Under the pieces are notes generated by a model. That model had not been told where the DNA came from, searched no databases, and saw only the letters and a list, made by a program, of their open reading frames with translations. A program made the translations under genes and the position numbers. A stretch of DNA of 64,000 nucleotides, taken from assembly GCF_020149935.1 (NCBI RefSeq), contig NZ_CP083757.1:1860001-1924000 (forward strand). The letters are read 5' to 3'. This DNA comes from Marinilongibacter aquaticus (lineage in GTDB: Bacteria > Bacteroidota > Bacteroidia > Cytophagales > Spirosomataceae). Below, piece after piece: positions 15,681-23,574 of this stretch. Positions within the stretch are counted from its first letter, which is position 1, and each line of letters starts with the position of its first letter.

Positions 15681-16456
15681 ATTTAGATCTTGCTCATAAA
15701 AATGCCTTGGTGTGCGGGGGCACAGATGGAATTGGTTTGGCTACCGCAAAAGAATTGGCCCTTTTGGGAGCCAATGTCACCCTATTTGCCCGAAACAAAG
15801 AGAAGCTGGAAAAGTCGATTGAAATGTTGGACAAATCGAAAGGACAAAGCCACGCTTATTTACTGGCCGATTTCTCGGACTCGCAGGCGGTAAAGGAAAC
15901 CATCGACAAGCACGAAGGGAATTTTCATATTTTGATCAACAATACGGGAGGGCCGTCTGGCGGCCCCATCTTGGATGAAGAGCCCTTGAAATTCCAACAG
16001 ACTTTCGAACAGCATTTGGTGAACAATCAATTGTTGGCACAATGGCTTGTACCTTTTATGAAAAGGGCACATTTCGGACGCATTATCAACATTATTTCTG
16101 TATCTGTCAATCAGCCCATTATCGGTTTGGGTGTATCGAATACCGTACGTTGGGCCGTAGCGGCTTGGGCCAAAACCCTTTCGAAAGAATTGAGCCATAC
16201 GGGCATTACGGTCAACAATGTTTTGCCCGGCTATACGCTCACTGGTAGACTGCAACAGGTAAACCAAATGAATGCGGAAAAGCAAGGCAAAAGCCTCGAA
16301 GAGATAGAAGCACAGATGATCGCCTCGATACCATCTGGCAAAATCGCAGAACCCGAAGAAGTGGCCGCGGCGGCAGCCTTTTTGGCCAGTCCGGTGGCGA
16401 TTTCCATCAACGGTTCGAATATCACTGTCGACGGTGGCTTAAGTGCAAGTTTATAA
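15677..16456 (+). CDS. SDR-family protein lacking the usual YxxxK catalytic pair
   Basis: 259 residues. The Rossmann start ALVCGGTDGIGLATAK, NNTGGPSGGP and the C-terminal ITVDGGLSASL are standard for classical SDRs. The stretch that normally holds Ser-x12-Tyr-x3-Lys reads ISVSVNQPIIGLGVSNTVRW, then AVAAWAKTL, with Ser-Asn-Thr-Val-Arg where Tyr-x3-Lys is expected. This is a recognised divergent SDR branch often annotated as 3-oxoacyl-ACP reductase, but the reaction is uncertain. Translational coupling to the canonical SDR upstream suggests that the two proteins act together or form a hetero-oligomer (inference). It ends converging with the methyltransferase gene, overlapping it by six bases. 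Confidence 0.88.
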   Translation: MNLDLAHKNALVCGGTDGIGLATAKELALLGANVTLFARNKEKLEKSIEMLDKSKGQSHAYLLADFSDSQAVKETIDKHEGNFHILINNTGGPSGGPILDEEPLKFQQTFEQHLVNNQLLAQWLVPFMKRAHFGRIINIISVSVNQPIIGLGVSNTVRWAVAAWAKTLSKELSHTGITVNNVLPGYTLTGRLQQVNQMNAEKQGKSLEEIEAQMIASIPSGKIAEPEEVAAAAAFLASPVAISINGSNITVDGGLSASL

Positions 16457-17215
16457 TCTATTGGGTGGGGAGTTTTTTCTCCCCACTTTCATAAAAATGG
16501 GAATTTCCACTGCACGAAGCTCATCTCCCCAAATCGGTTTCAATTCTTCCATAAACGAGACCACAGGATTTTCTCCATTTTCGGCGATGAAATTCTGCAC
16601 ACTCGACCAAGAATTGAAATACCCTTGCACATGTTCCAAAGACCAATGCACACGTATAGAAAATTGCCGATCAACGGACAATTCTTCAAATCGGAAAGGA
16701 ATAGAGGCGTATTTTTGTTCAATGTGCCGACGCTCGGCATCCCAATATTCACCCACTTTTTCTGCGTAAAACCAATCGATTTTTTCATCAATTTCCCGAT
16801 CGACCCGTAAAAGACCGTAGCCCCAAACGGCCAGTAAGCCTTCAGGTTTCAATACGCGAAAGGCTTCTGCACTGAACGCCTCGAAATCAAACCAATGCAA
16901 GGCCTGTGCCACGGTAATCAAATCGAAATAGGCATCGGGAAAATTGGTGGCTTCCGCCCTGCACAGCGAATAATCGACATTTGACTTACTTTCTGCTTTT
17001 TGAAGCTGTTTTTCACTGATATCCGTGGCCTTCACCTCGCTGAAATCGTGTGCCAGAGCCAGAGCCACCTGCCCATTTCCAGTGCCGCAATCCCAAGCCC
17101 TTTCTCTGGCCGAACAAAGCGAAACAATGTAAGCAATCAGTTCGTCAGGATACTTTGGCCTAAACTTCTTATACGTTTCGGCTTGATCGGAGAATTTATC
17201 TTTCGGCAGTTTCAT
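16451..17215 (-). CDS. Class I SAM-dependent methyltransferase
   Basis: 254 residues from ATG 17215 (MKLPKDKFSDQAETYKKF). The longer frame back to 17314 would run into the divergent pentapeptide gene and lacks family similarity. Motif I is AWDCGTGNGQVALALA, then DISEKQLQKA, CRAEATNFPD and LITVAQALHWFDFEAF; the 'QALHWFD' box is typical of the methyltransferase type 11 group related to trans-aconitate methyltransferase. The acceptor is unknown. Its 3' end contains a hairpin (16465-16486) that may terminate the facing SDR transcript. Confidence 0.87.
   Translation of the reverse strand: MKLPKDKFSDQAETYKKFRPKYPDELIAYIVSLCSARERAWDCGTGNGQVALALAHDFSEVKATDISEKQLQKAESKSNVDYSLCRAEATNFPDAYFDLITVAQALHWFDFEAFSAEAFRVLKPEGLLAVWGYGLLRVDREIDEKIDWFYAEKVGEYWDAERRHIEQKYASIPFRFEELSVDRQFSIRVHWSLEHVQGYFNSWSSVQNFIAENGENPVVSFMEELKPIWGDELRAVEIPIFMKVGRKNSPPNRL
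16465..16486. terminator. Hairpin in the convergent SDR/methyltransferase overlap
   Basis: GTGGGGAG (16465-16472) pairs with CTCCCCAC (16479-16486) over a T6 loop, just after the SDR stop and inside the last codons of the opposing gene. A T-run is mostly in the loop, so termination strength is uncertain. Confidence 0.5.
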
Positions 17216-17288
17216 GCTTTCGAGGAAAAAACTGGTACGAGTAAATCTGAAATTGTAATTTCGAAACTTCAGCGTGAATATCCTATAT

Positions 17289-17849
17289 ATGTACGAAGAC
17301 CTCGAATTTATCAACGAGAATTATGCTCAAAATAAACTGAAAAAAGGCGATTACGACAACTGCATTTTTCAGCATTGCGATTTCTCCAAAGCAGACCTTT
17401 CTTCCATTAATTTTGTGGAATGTCGTTTCGAAAATTGCAATTTTTCCCTCGCCAGCGTAAAAAGTACCGGCTTTAAAGATACCGTATGGCTAGACTGCAA
17501 AGTGCTGGGTGTACAGTTTTTGGAGGTCAACACTTTTTTATTGCAAATGCATTTCAAGAACTGCATTTTGAACAACAGTATTTTCAGCAACCTCGACTTG
17601 AGAAGCAGTAAATTTGAGCACTCCGAAATCACCGAAGTGGATTTCTCGAATTGCAATTTACACGGTGTCGATTTTTCAAAATCCAACCTTCAGGGAGCCA
17701 TTTTCGACAGCTGCGATTTACGCAAATGCGATTTCAGGACAGCCGAAAACTTAACCCTCGACCCCGATCGTAATCAAATGCAAGGAGCAAAATTTTCTTT
17801 GGACGGGCTGCCCGGCCTCTTGACAAAGCACAAACTCAAAATCAGTTGA
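17289..17849 (+). CDS. Pentapeptide-repeat protein
   Basis: 186 residues from ATG 17289 (MYEDLEFINEN); a GTG at 17274 would add five residues. Almost the whole chain is A(D/N)LxX-type pentapeptide coils: CIFQHCDFSKADLSSINF, CRFENCNFSLA, CILNNSIFSNLDLRSSKF, VDFSNCNLHGVDFSKSNLQG (seen in parts), AIFDSCDLRKCDF. This predicts a right-handed quadrilateral beta-helix. Size and a break near residue 75-95 resemble Qnr/MfpA-like DNA mimics, but function cannot be inferred from the repeats alone. The 3' end overlaps the convergent rRNA methyltransferase gene by eight bases. Confidence 0.88.
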   Translation: MYEDLEFINENYAQNKLKKGDYDNCIFQHCDFSKADLSSINFVECRFENCNFSLASVKSTGFKDTVWLDCKVLGVQFLEVNTFLLQMHFKNCILNNSIFSNLDLRSSKFEHSEITEVDFSNCNLHGVDFSKSNLQGAIFDSCDLRKCDFRTAENLTLDPDRNQMQGAKFSLDGLPGLLTKHKLKIS

Positions 17850-19188
17850 TATCCATGCGGATTCGCCATTCTTTGGGCAAATAATTGTTCACCCGATTTC
17901 CCAAACCTTTGACCCAGCCCAAGCCCATTTCTTGATAGCAGACCAAATGCCAACCTTGAATTTCAACTTCAAGAGCAAAAGATTCTCTTTTCAAATACAA
18001 AAGGGCATTGTCTTTATCCAAAGGCAATTGGGGCACCGCCTTGCTCACAATTGTACTGAGAGCAAGATCATGCGAAGGAATGAATTGCTCTTTTTTGAAC
18101 TCGCCGATTTCCAAACCCGACGAACGTTTGAACAAAGCCCGAAACACAGAACCCATTTCTTTTTCAATGCTCTGCGGAATGGCAACCACGCGATTGTCGG
18201 GTTTTAAGAAAAAGGAAAAACGTGTTGGCTCTTCAATCCATTTCGACAACTCGCCCAAAAGCTTTTTCGGTAGGCGATTCAATTTTATTTTGCCTTCCAC
18301 ATAATCGGCGTCATGGCTCGTCTTTTCCAAAACAGCCAAGAAAAAGCCCTCTCCCTTCACTTTATGCGGAAAAAATTGGTACCCTTTTCCTGCGGCTTGC
18401 ACACCTTCGAAAACCCCCACTTCCAATGAAACAGCCCTAAAATCTTGTTGTCTGCAAAACCATTCTACGTTTTCTGTATTTTCTTTGGTATTGTAAGTAC
18501 AGGTTGAATAAAGCAATTTCCCGCCCGGAGCCACCAACATCGCCGCTGCTTGCAAGATGCGTTTTTGCCGAGCAGAGCAGGTTTGCACGGCCTCTGGCGA
18601 CCAATGCCCCGAAGCCTCCTCATCTTTTCGGAAAAGGCCTTCGCCCGAGCAAGGGGCATCCACCAAAACCAAATCGAAAAAGCCTTCCAATTCAACAAAC
18701 TCTTCGGAATCGTGATTGCTCACGATCACATTCGGGAAGCTCCACTTTCGCATGTTTTCCCTTAAAACACCCACTCGGCTTTTTATCACTTCGTTCACAA
18801 CCAAAATACTCTCGTTGTTGAGCATATCGGCCAATAAAGTAGATTTTCCGCCAGGGGCCGCACAGAGGTCGAGCACCCGCAAAGGCCGTTCCAAATCGAC
18901 ACACTGTTTCACGGCCTCGTGAATAAACATGGACGAGGCCTCCTGTACATAATACGCTCCGGCATGAAAAGCAGGATCGAGCGTAAACACGGGCCTTTCC
19001 TTCAGATATTCGGCGTAAGGGTGCCAATTCACCGGCTCTTCTAAAACCATTGGCCTTTTGTTTTTTTGCGAATTGTGGCGAATGGAAACAGGAGATGCCT
19101 CGGCAATAGCCGCCTGAAAACTATCGAATTCATCGCCCAACAGGGCCTTCATTTGTGCCGTGAAAGCCTCTGGCCAATTAAAACTCAT
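17842..19188 (-). CDS. rsmF: RsmF/Nop2-like rRNA (cytosine-C5) methyltransferase
   Basis: 448 residues. SAM site DLCAAPGGKS at 107-116, catalytic Cys motif DAPCSGEG with Cys180, and STCTYN with Cys230 define an RNA m5C methyltransferase of the Nol1/Nop2/Sun group. The C-terminal part (from about 290) with RLPKKLLGELSKWIEEP and a final WHLVCYQEMGLGWVKGLGNR region fits the RsmF/YebU PUA-like tail. Expected target is 16S rRNA C1407, by family knowledge rather than from the sequence. It starts 11 bases inside the upstream MscS-like gene, so the two are cotranscribed. Confidence 0.88.
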   Translation of the reverse strand: MSFNWPEAFTAQMKALLGDEFDSFQAAIAEASPVSIRHNSQKNKRPMVLEEPVNWHPYAEYLKERPVFTLDPAFHAGAYYVQEASSMFIHEAVKQCVDLERPLRVLDLCAAPGGKSTLLADMLNNESILVVNEVIKSRVGVLRENMRKWSFPNVIVSNHDSEEFVELEGFFDLVLVDAPCSGEGLFRKDEEASGHWSPEAVQTCSARQKRILQAAAMLVAPGGKLLYSTCTYNTKENTENVEWFCRQQDFRAVSLEVGVFEGVQAAGKGYQFFPHKVKGEGFFLAVLEKTSHDADYVEGKIKLNRLPKKLLGELSKWIEEPTRFSFFLKPDNRVVAIPQSIEKEMGSVFRALFKRSSGLEIGEFKKEQFIPSHDLALSTIVSKAVPQLPLDKDNALLYLKRESFALEVEIQGWHLVCYQEMGLGWVKGLGNRVNNYLPKEWRIRMDIN

Positions 19189-19681
19189 CTTTATGCGGAT
19201 TTAAATCAACTATACCTTTTTGCAAGGCCAAATTATTCGGGTAGGAAACAATATTCCCACTTTCGTCTTCAATTTGTATCGAAAAAAAACTGAGGTCTTT
19301 TACTTTGCCCATCACCGAATCATTGCCGTCTATAATTTTCACTTTTGAGCCAATTTTTATGGGGTAATTGAAAAAGAGGATAACCGATGCCGTGACATTG
19401 CTCAACAAAGACCAATTCGCAAATAAGGCCACGCCGGCCACAGCAAAAAACGAGGCAAAAATGCTTTTGAAAGAAAAGTCCCAAATGAAAAAATTCACGA
19501 CCAAAAGCAGACCAAAGAAAATAAAATCGAAGAATTTTCGCACATAGACAGCCCTGGCCAAGTGAAAATCGTAGAGCTGCACTTGACGGGAAATCAGTGT
19601 ACGAACAATGAGGCGAAGCCCAATAAAAACGACCAAGCTTAAGATGCTCAATCCTATTTCTTCTAAATGCTTATTCAACAT
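19178..19681 (-). CDS. Short MscS-like membrane protein
   Basis: 167 residues. Three hydrophobic segments (about 8-28, 50-68 and 72-105) precede a beta-rich domain reading PIKIGSKVKI, VMGKVKDLSFFSIQI and VSYPNNLALQKGIVDL, which matches the pore helix and beta domain of MscS mechanosensitive channels (GD.V.I...G.V..I......TxDG..V..PN pattern). The C-terminal alpha/beta cage domain is missing, so it is much shorter than E. coli MscS (286 residues). It may be a minimal channel or a non-conducting homologue. Promoter-like TACTTTTG box 42 bases upstream. Confidence 0.82.
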   Translation of the reverse strand: MLNKHLEEIGLSILSLVVFIGLRLIVRTLISRQVQLYDFHLARAVYVRKFFDFIFFGLLLVVNFFIWDFSFKSIFASFFAVAGVALFANWSLLSNVTASVILFFNYPIKIGSKVKIIDGNDSVMGKVKDLSFFSIQIEDESGNIVSYPNNLALQKGIVDLNPHKDEF

Positions 19682-19722
19682 ACCAGACTAAAATGCTTAT
19701 ACGAAATGCGATATACTCTCTG

Positions 19723-19730
19723 CAAAAGTA
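19723..19730 (-). promoter_or_regulatory. Candidate -7 box for the MscS-like gene
   Basis: Minus strand TACTTTTG matches TAnnTTTG, 42 bases before the start at 19681; a TTTG at 19754-19757 on the same strand lies 23 bases further upstream as a possible -33 element. Confidence 0.5.
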
Positions 19731-19795
19731 GTATTTCAGTGAAAAATTTTCATCAAAAAAACGGTTTCATTATTTTGCCCAAAAGCTGAAACAAA

Positions 19796-20356
19796 ATGGC
19801 AAGAACAGAATCGAAAATGCTTCCCTTGGGCACGAAGGCTCCTGATTTCGCACTTCCCGATACGGTATCAGACAAGGTGCTTCGCTTGGAAGAGCTGAAA
19901 TCGGAAGTCGCCACGGTCATTATGTTTATCTGCAACCATTGCCCTTTTGTAAAACACATCAACGCCGAACTGGTTAAAATGGCCCAAAAATTCATTCCAA
20001 AAGGAGTGAGTTTCATTGCGATAAGCTCAAACGATGTGGTGCACTATCCCGCCGACTCGCCCGAAAACATGAAGGCTCACGCCAAAGAAACGGGCTATCC
20101 GTTCCCCTACCTTTACGACGAAAGTCAGGAAGTAGCCCAAAAGTACGATGCGGCCTGCACGCCCGACTTCTACATTTTCGACAAACATTTAAAACTGGCC
20201 TACCGCGGACGAATGGACGCTTCAACACCGGGGAATGATGTACCGGTAACGGGCAACGACCTACGTGGAGCTTTGCGTGCCTTAATCGAAAATGAATTCG
20301 TCTCCGAAATTCAATACCCGAGTGTCGGCTGTGGCATAAAATGGAAAAAAGGATAG
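19796..20356 (+). CDS. Thioredoxin-fold protein of the peroxiredoxin-like group
   Basis: 186 residues, no signal peptide. The redox motif is FICNHCPF with Cys46 and Cys49 (CxxC), followed by VKHINAEL, FIAISSNDVVHYPADSPENM, PYLYDESQEVAQKYDAACTPDFYIFD (seen in parts) and a final GVGCGIKWK-like SVGCGIKWKKG. This combination is the thioredoxin family/PRX_like1 group common in Bacteroidota and Proteobacteria. Likely a cytoplasmic thiol oxidoreductase or peroxide-handling enzyme. Start ATG 19796 (MARTESKML). It converges on vsr with a 16-base gap and no terminator that I can see. Confidence 0.87.
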   Translation: MARTESKMLPLGTKAPDFALPDTVSDKVLRLEELKSEVATVIMFICNHCPFVKHINAELVKMAQKFIPKGVSFIAISSNDVVHYPADSPENMKAHAKETGYPFPYLYDESQEVAQKYDAACTPDFYIFDKHLKLAYRGRMDASTPGNDVPVTGNDLRGALRALIENEFVSEIQYPSVGCGIKWKKG

Positions 20357-20372
20357 GAGTCAACACAGGCTT

Positions 20373-20864
20373 CTAAACGGGTTCTGCCAAATAATTCAAC
20401 ACTTCTTTTACACAGCGGCCCAAATTCCGTTTGATATCCGACGCCCAAAAACGAAACACCTTAAATCCCCGATTTTCTAAATCTGCATTCACTTGCCTGT
20501 CACGGGCAATATTGCGATCAATTTTCGCAATCCAAAAAGCCCGATTCGATTTAATTTGCTTCTTTTTCTCGTTCCAATCGTGACCATGCCAAAAGTCGCC
20601 ATCAATAAAAACCACGTATTTTTTCGCCTTGTTGGCAATATCCGGCTTGCCGGGAAGGTCTTTCACATGCACTCGAAAACGCAAGCCTTGAGCATGCAAT
20701 ACGCGACGAAAAAGAATCTCGGGTTTGGTATTCTTCGACCGGATTTTGGACATCATTCGGCTACGTGTACGCGAAGTATAAAATCCCGACTTTTCTTCAA
20801 AGCGGGGCGTCTTATTTACATCGACATCGTATCTTTTCGCCAAAACGCAAATCCATTTAAGCAT
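20373..20864 (-). CDS. vsr: Very short patch repair endonuclease (Vsr)
   Basis: 163 residues from ATG 20864; a TTG at 20843 giving MAKRYDVDVNKTPRF is an alternative and fits family N-termini. Diagnostic parts are SRMMSKIRSKNTKPEILFRR, LPGKPDIANKAKKYVVFIDGDFWHGHDW (in parts: LPGKPDI, VVFIDGDFWHGHDW) and a C-terminal VFRFWASDIKRN. Vsr nicks 5' of T in T:G mismatches made by deamination of 5-methylcytosine. The catalytic Asp is in GKPDI; the Cys of the E. coli HGCFWH motif is Asp here. No C5-cytosine methyltransferase or restriction gene is adjacent, so this copy is an orphan. Confidence 0.9.
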   Translation of the reverse strand: MLKWICVLAKRYDVDVNKTPRFEEKSGFYTSRTRSRMMSKIRSKNTKPEILFRRVLHAQGLRFRVHVKDLPGKPDIANKAKKYVVFIDGDFWHGHDWNEKKKQIKSNRAFWIAKIDRNIARDRQVNADLENRGFKVFRFWASDIKRNLGRCVKEVLNYLAEPV

Positions 20865-20933
20865 AGAAACCACCTGCAAAACCTTCCTTTTAGGGATAAC
20901 CGTTCGCTCTTTCTGCTCTCCAAATATAAAAAA

Positions 20934-20956
20934 AGCGGGAGTAAAAAACTCCCGCT
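20934..20956 (-). terminator. Terminator after the GMC small-subunit gene
   Basis: AGCGGGAGT (20934-20942) pairs with ACTCCCGCT (20948-20956) over a five-A loop. The A-run at 20928-20934 is a T-run on the minus strand, downstream of the stop at 20981. Confidence 0.85.
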
Positions 20957-20980
20957 CTCAATTTCATACACGTTTGAAAA

Positions 20981-21628
20981 TCAATCCAAATGCTTAGCCC
21001 AGTCGTCGTAGCTAAGGTTGAATTTCTTCAGCGTTTCTTCAGGTACACCGTCCCATACATTTGGTGTATTTCCTCGGTAATCCAAATCTTTTACACCTAT
21101 TTCCGAAGTGTAGAAACCTGTGGTGGTCAAATCACGCATTTTATTGAAAAACGCTACGCCTTGCGACATTTCAGGTTTTGCTTCTTCTGGGTAGGCAATT
21201 TGGTCCACCAATTTCAAACGATCGGCCTTGCTTGCATCCACAAACTTTTTACCGAACTGTTTCACCGATTCTCTATCCAACCACATCAAACCTCCACGCA
21301 TGGGAATTTGATGGTAAGGCATATCTTTTACAATAAACTCGATGAACTCGGGCACACCTGCTTCTGTAGCTGAACCCGATTTGCTGTCTGCTGGAATGAT
21401 GATATCGGCCAAAATTGCGATAGTTGCCATCTCGTGCGGGTTGAAGAATACTTGATCATTCAACTCCTGATTGTGCAAAATTTCGGCTTTGGTAAAACCA
21501 TCCTTTGCATCGGGCAAATCATCTTTTAAAGGTTTCTTAAGTGGAGCTTCGTTGGCCATTACTTTGCCACTTACTGCCACTCCAGCTGTACCTAATCCAA
21601 TATTTTTTAAGACGTCTCTTCTTTTCAT
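20981..21628 (-). CDS. Gluconate 2-dehydrogenase subunit 3-like protein, Tat signal
   Basis: 215 residues. MKRRDVLKNIGLGTAGVAVSG is a twin-arginine signal with hydrophobic core and a later A-x-A-like site (VMANEA). The mature chain has LADIIIPADSKSGSATEAGVPEFIEFIV and RGGLMWLDRES (in parts: IIPADSKSGSATEAGVPEF), typical of the small subunit (gamma/subunit 3) of FAD-GMC dehydrogenases. This subunit carries the export signal for the partner flavoprotein. The gene follows the GMC gene by 17 bases on the same strand. Confidence 0.9.
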   Translation of the reverse strand: MKRRDVLKNIGLGTAGVAVSGKVMANEAPLKKPLKDDLPDAKDGFTKAEILHNQELNDQVFFNPHEMATIAILADIIIPADSKSGSATEAGVPEFIEFIVKDMPYHQIPMRGGLMWLDRESVKQFGKKFVDASKADRLKLVDQIAYPEEAKPEMSQGVAFFNKMRDLTTTGFYTSEIGVKDLDYRGNTPNVWDGVPEETLKKFNLSYDDWAKHLD

Positions 21629-21645
21629 TTTCTTTCGGTTTTGGC

Positions 21646-23379
21646 TTACAAATTCCCTTTTTTCACTTCAGACAACATATAATCTGAGGCACGCATACTC
21701 AAGGCCAAGATAGTCCATGTTGGGTTCTTGTCTGCTTGAGAAACAAAAGGCCCTCCGTCTACAACGAAGAGGTTTTTCACATCATGAGCTTGGCAATAGC
21801 CGTTCAAAGCCGACTTGTTTTTGTCGCTTCCCATACGCACAGTACCCACTTCGTGGATAATACGACCGGGTGCGGCTAAACCGTAATTCGAGTCGGCTCC
21901 AGGTTTTTCGCCCATTGGCACACCGCCCATCGAAATGATAATTTCTTCGAAAGTATCTTGCATGTGTTTCGCCTGATTGATTTCGTGGTCGCTCCACGTG
22001 TAATTGAAACGCAATACAGGAATACCGTATCTATCCACCACATTCGGGTCGATTTCGCAATAGTTGTCTTCGCGGGCGATGGCTTCACCCCGACCCGACA
22101 TTCCAAATGTAGCTCCGTAGAAATAGCGAACGTCGTCTTTAAGTGAAGCTCCATAACCACCGGCTTTTTTGCCGTCGCGGAAACGTCCGTTCAGGTTTTG
22201 CATGCCCATACCTACACCGTAGCCCGGCTGATGCATACCCCCCCAATATTCGATGTGATAACCTCTTGGGAAATCCAATTTGGAATTATCCAACCACCAT
22301 GGCGAGTACACGTGCATTCCGCCTACACCGTCTTCGTTGTAACGGTCGCGGCCCACCAATGAAGGCATAAAGCCCATGCGGTCGGCTCCAGTAGAATCGT
22401 GCAAATATTTACCTACAACACCGGATGAATTGGCCAAACCATTGGAGAAACGAGAAGATTTGGAGTTCAACAACAGACGCGAAGACTCACAAGCACTGGC
22501 GGCCAAAATCACAATTTTACCACGCACAGTGAATTCGTTCTTCGTAATCTTATCCACATACGACACGCCAGTAGCTTTACCATTTTCATCGGTATGTACC
22601 TCGCGAGCCATGGCGTTGTTGATCAATGTCAAATTACCTGTTTTCAAAGCAGGTTTTACCAAAACAGAGGAAGACGAGAAATCGGCGTATGCCTGACAAC
22701 CCCTGTTACACTGGCTACAGTAAAAACAAGAACCACGCTCGTCGTTAATCGGTTTTGTTAAGATCGAAAGTCTAGAAGGAATGGTCAAAACACCTGTTTT
22801 TTTGTTTCCTTCCATTACCATCAATTCGTGCAACCTTGGTTTCGGTGGCGGCAAGAAAATACTATCCGGATCATTCGGCAAGCCTTCTCTTGTACCGAAT
22901 ACACCAATTAGCTTATCGACCTCGTCGTAATAAGGTGCCACATCTTCGTAGCTGATCGGCCAGTTTTCACCAAGGCCGTCGATGTCTTTTCTTTTGAAAT
23001 CTTTGGGGCCAAAACGCAAAGAGATACGTCCCCAGTGGTTGGTTCTTCCACCAAGCATTCTTGACCTGAACCAGTCAAACTTTGTACCGTCTTTGTGGGT
23101 ATAAGGCTCACCTTCAATATCCCAGCCACCCCAAGCGGCATCGAAATCACCAAAATTCCTGAATTTGGTTGAGGCACCTCTCCTTGGCGAATCCCAAGGA
23201 TTTTTCAGCTGCGTGATGTACTTCGAATCTCCTGGATCGTAAAAACCGCCTGCTTCAAGCATACATACTTTTGCACCGGCTTTTGTTAATTGGTAGGCGG
23301 CCATCCCCCCACCAGCTCCAGAACCCACTATCACCACATCATATTCCTTTGGAGCTTCTTTTATTTGAAAATCTTTCAT
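21646..23379 (-). CDS. GMC-family FAD oxidoreductase (membrane dehydrogenase large subunit)
   Basis: 577 residues from ATG 23379 (MKDFQIKEAPKEYDVVIVGS). FAD-binding GSGAGGG lies at residues 19-25, and the GMC C-terminal part contains HEVGTVRMGSDKNKSALN and NPTWTILALSMRASDYML, including the active-site His region. About residues 216-227 hold four cysteines, SCFYCSQCNRGC, where FAD-glucose dehydrogenase large subunits carry a 3Fe-4S cluster. It has no signal peptide of its own, so export would depend on the Tat signal of subunit 3 encoded downstream. Probable sugar or gluconate dehydrogenase feeding electrons to the respiratory chain; no cytochrome c subunit is adjacent. Confidence 0.9.
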   Translation of the reverse strand: MKDFQIKEAPKEYDVVIVGSGAGGGMAAYQLTKAGAKVCMLEAGGFYDPGDSKYITQLKNPWDSPRRGASTKFRNFGDFDAAWGGWDIEGEPYTHKDGTKFDWFRSRMLGGRTNHWGRISLRFGPKDFKRKDIDGLGENWPISYEDVAPYYDEVDKLIGVFGTREGLPNDPDSIFLPPPKPRLHELMVMEGNKKTGVLTIPSRLSILTKPINDERGSCFYCSQCNRGCQAYADFSSSSVLVKPALKTGNLTLINNAMAREVHTDENGKATGVSYVDKITKNEFTVRGKIVILAASACESSRLLLNSKSSRFSNGLANSSGVVGKYLHDSTGADRMGFMPSLVGRDRYNEDGVGGMHVYSPWWLDNSKLDFPRGYHIEYWGGMHQPGYGVGMGMQNLNGRFRDGKKAGGYGASLKDDVRYFYGATFGMSGRGEAIAREDNYCEIDPNVVDRYGIPVLRFNYTWSDHEINQAKHMQDTFEEIIISMGGVPMGEKPGADSNYGLAAPGRIIHEVGTVRMGSDKNKSALNGYCQAHDVKNLFVVDGGPFVSQADKNPTWTILALSMRASDYMLSEVKKGNL

Positions 23380-23574
23380 AGACAGAGTTTGATTGGTATC
23401 ATTAATAAGCAAAAAAAGCGAATTATTTGAGAATTTGAAAGATCGCCTTTCTCAAATAAAAATCGAAATAGACCATCTTCTCAAATTCGGCAATTATCTA
23501 TTTAAAAACAAGAAGCTTAGCATTCTTTAAAGATTTTATTAATCCTTTGTTAACGCCCGATTCTTTGTTCCGAT

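Noticed and set aside
22549-22558. TTATCCACA inside the GMC gene as a DnaA box
   Set aside because: Single match within coding sequence with no second box; treated as chance and as a caution for the parA pair.
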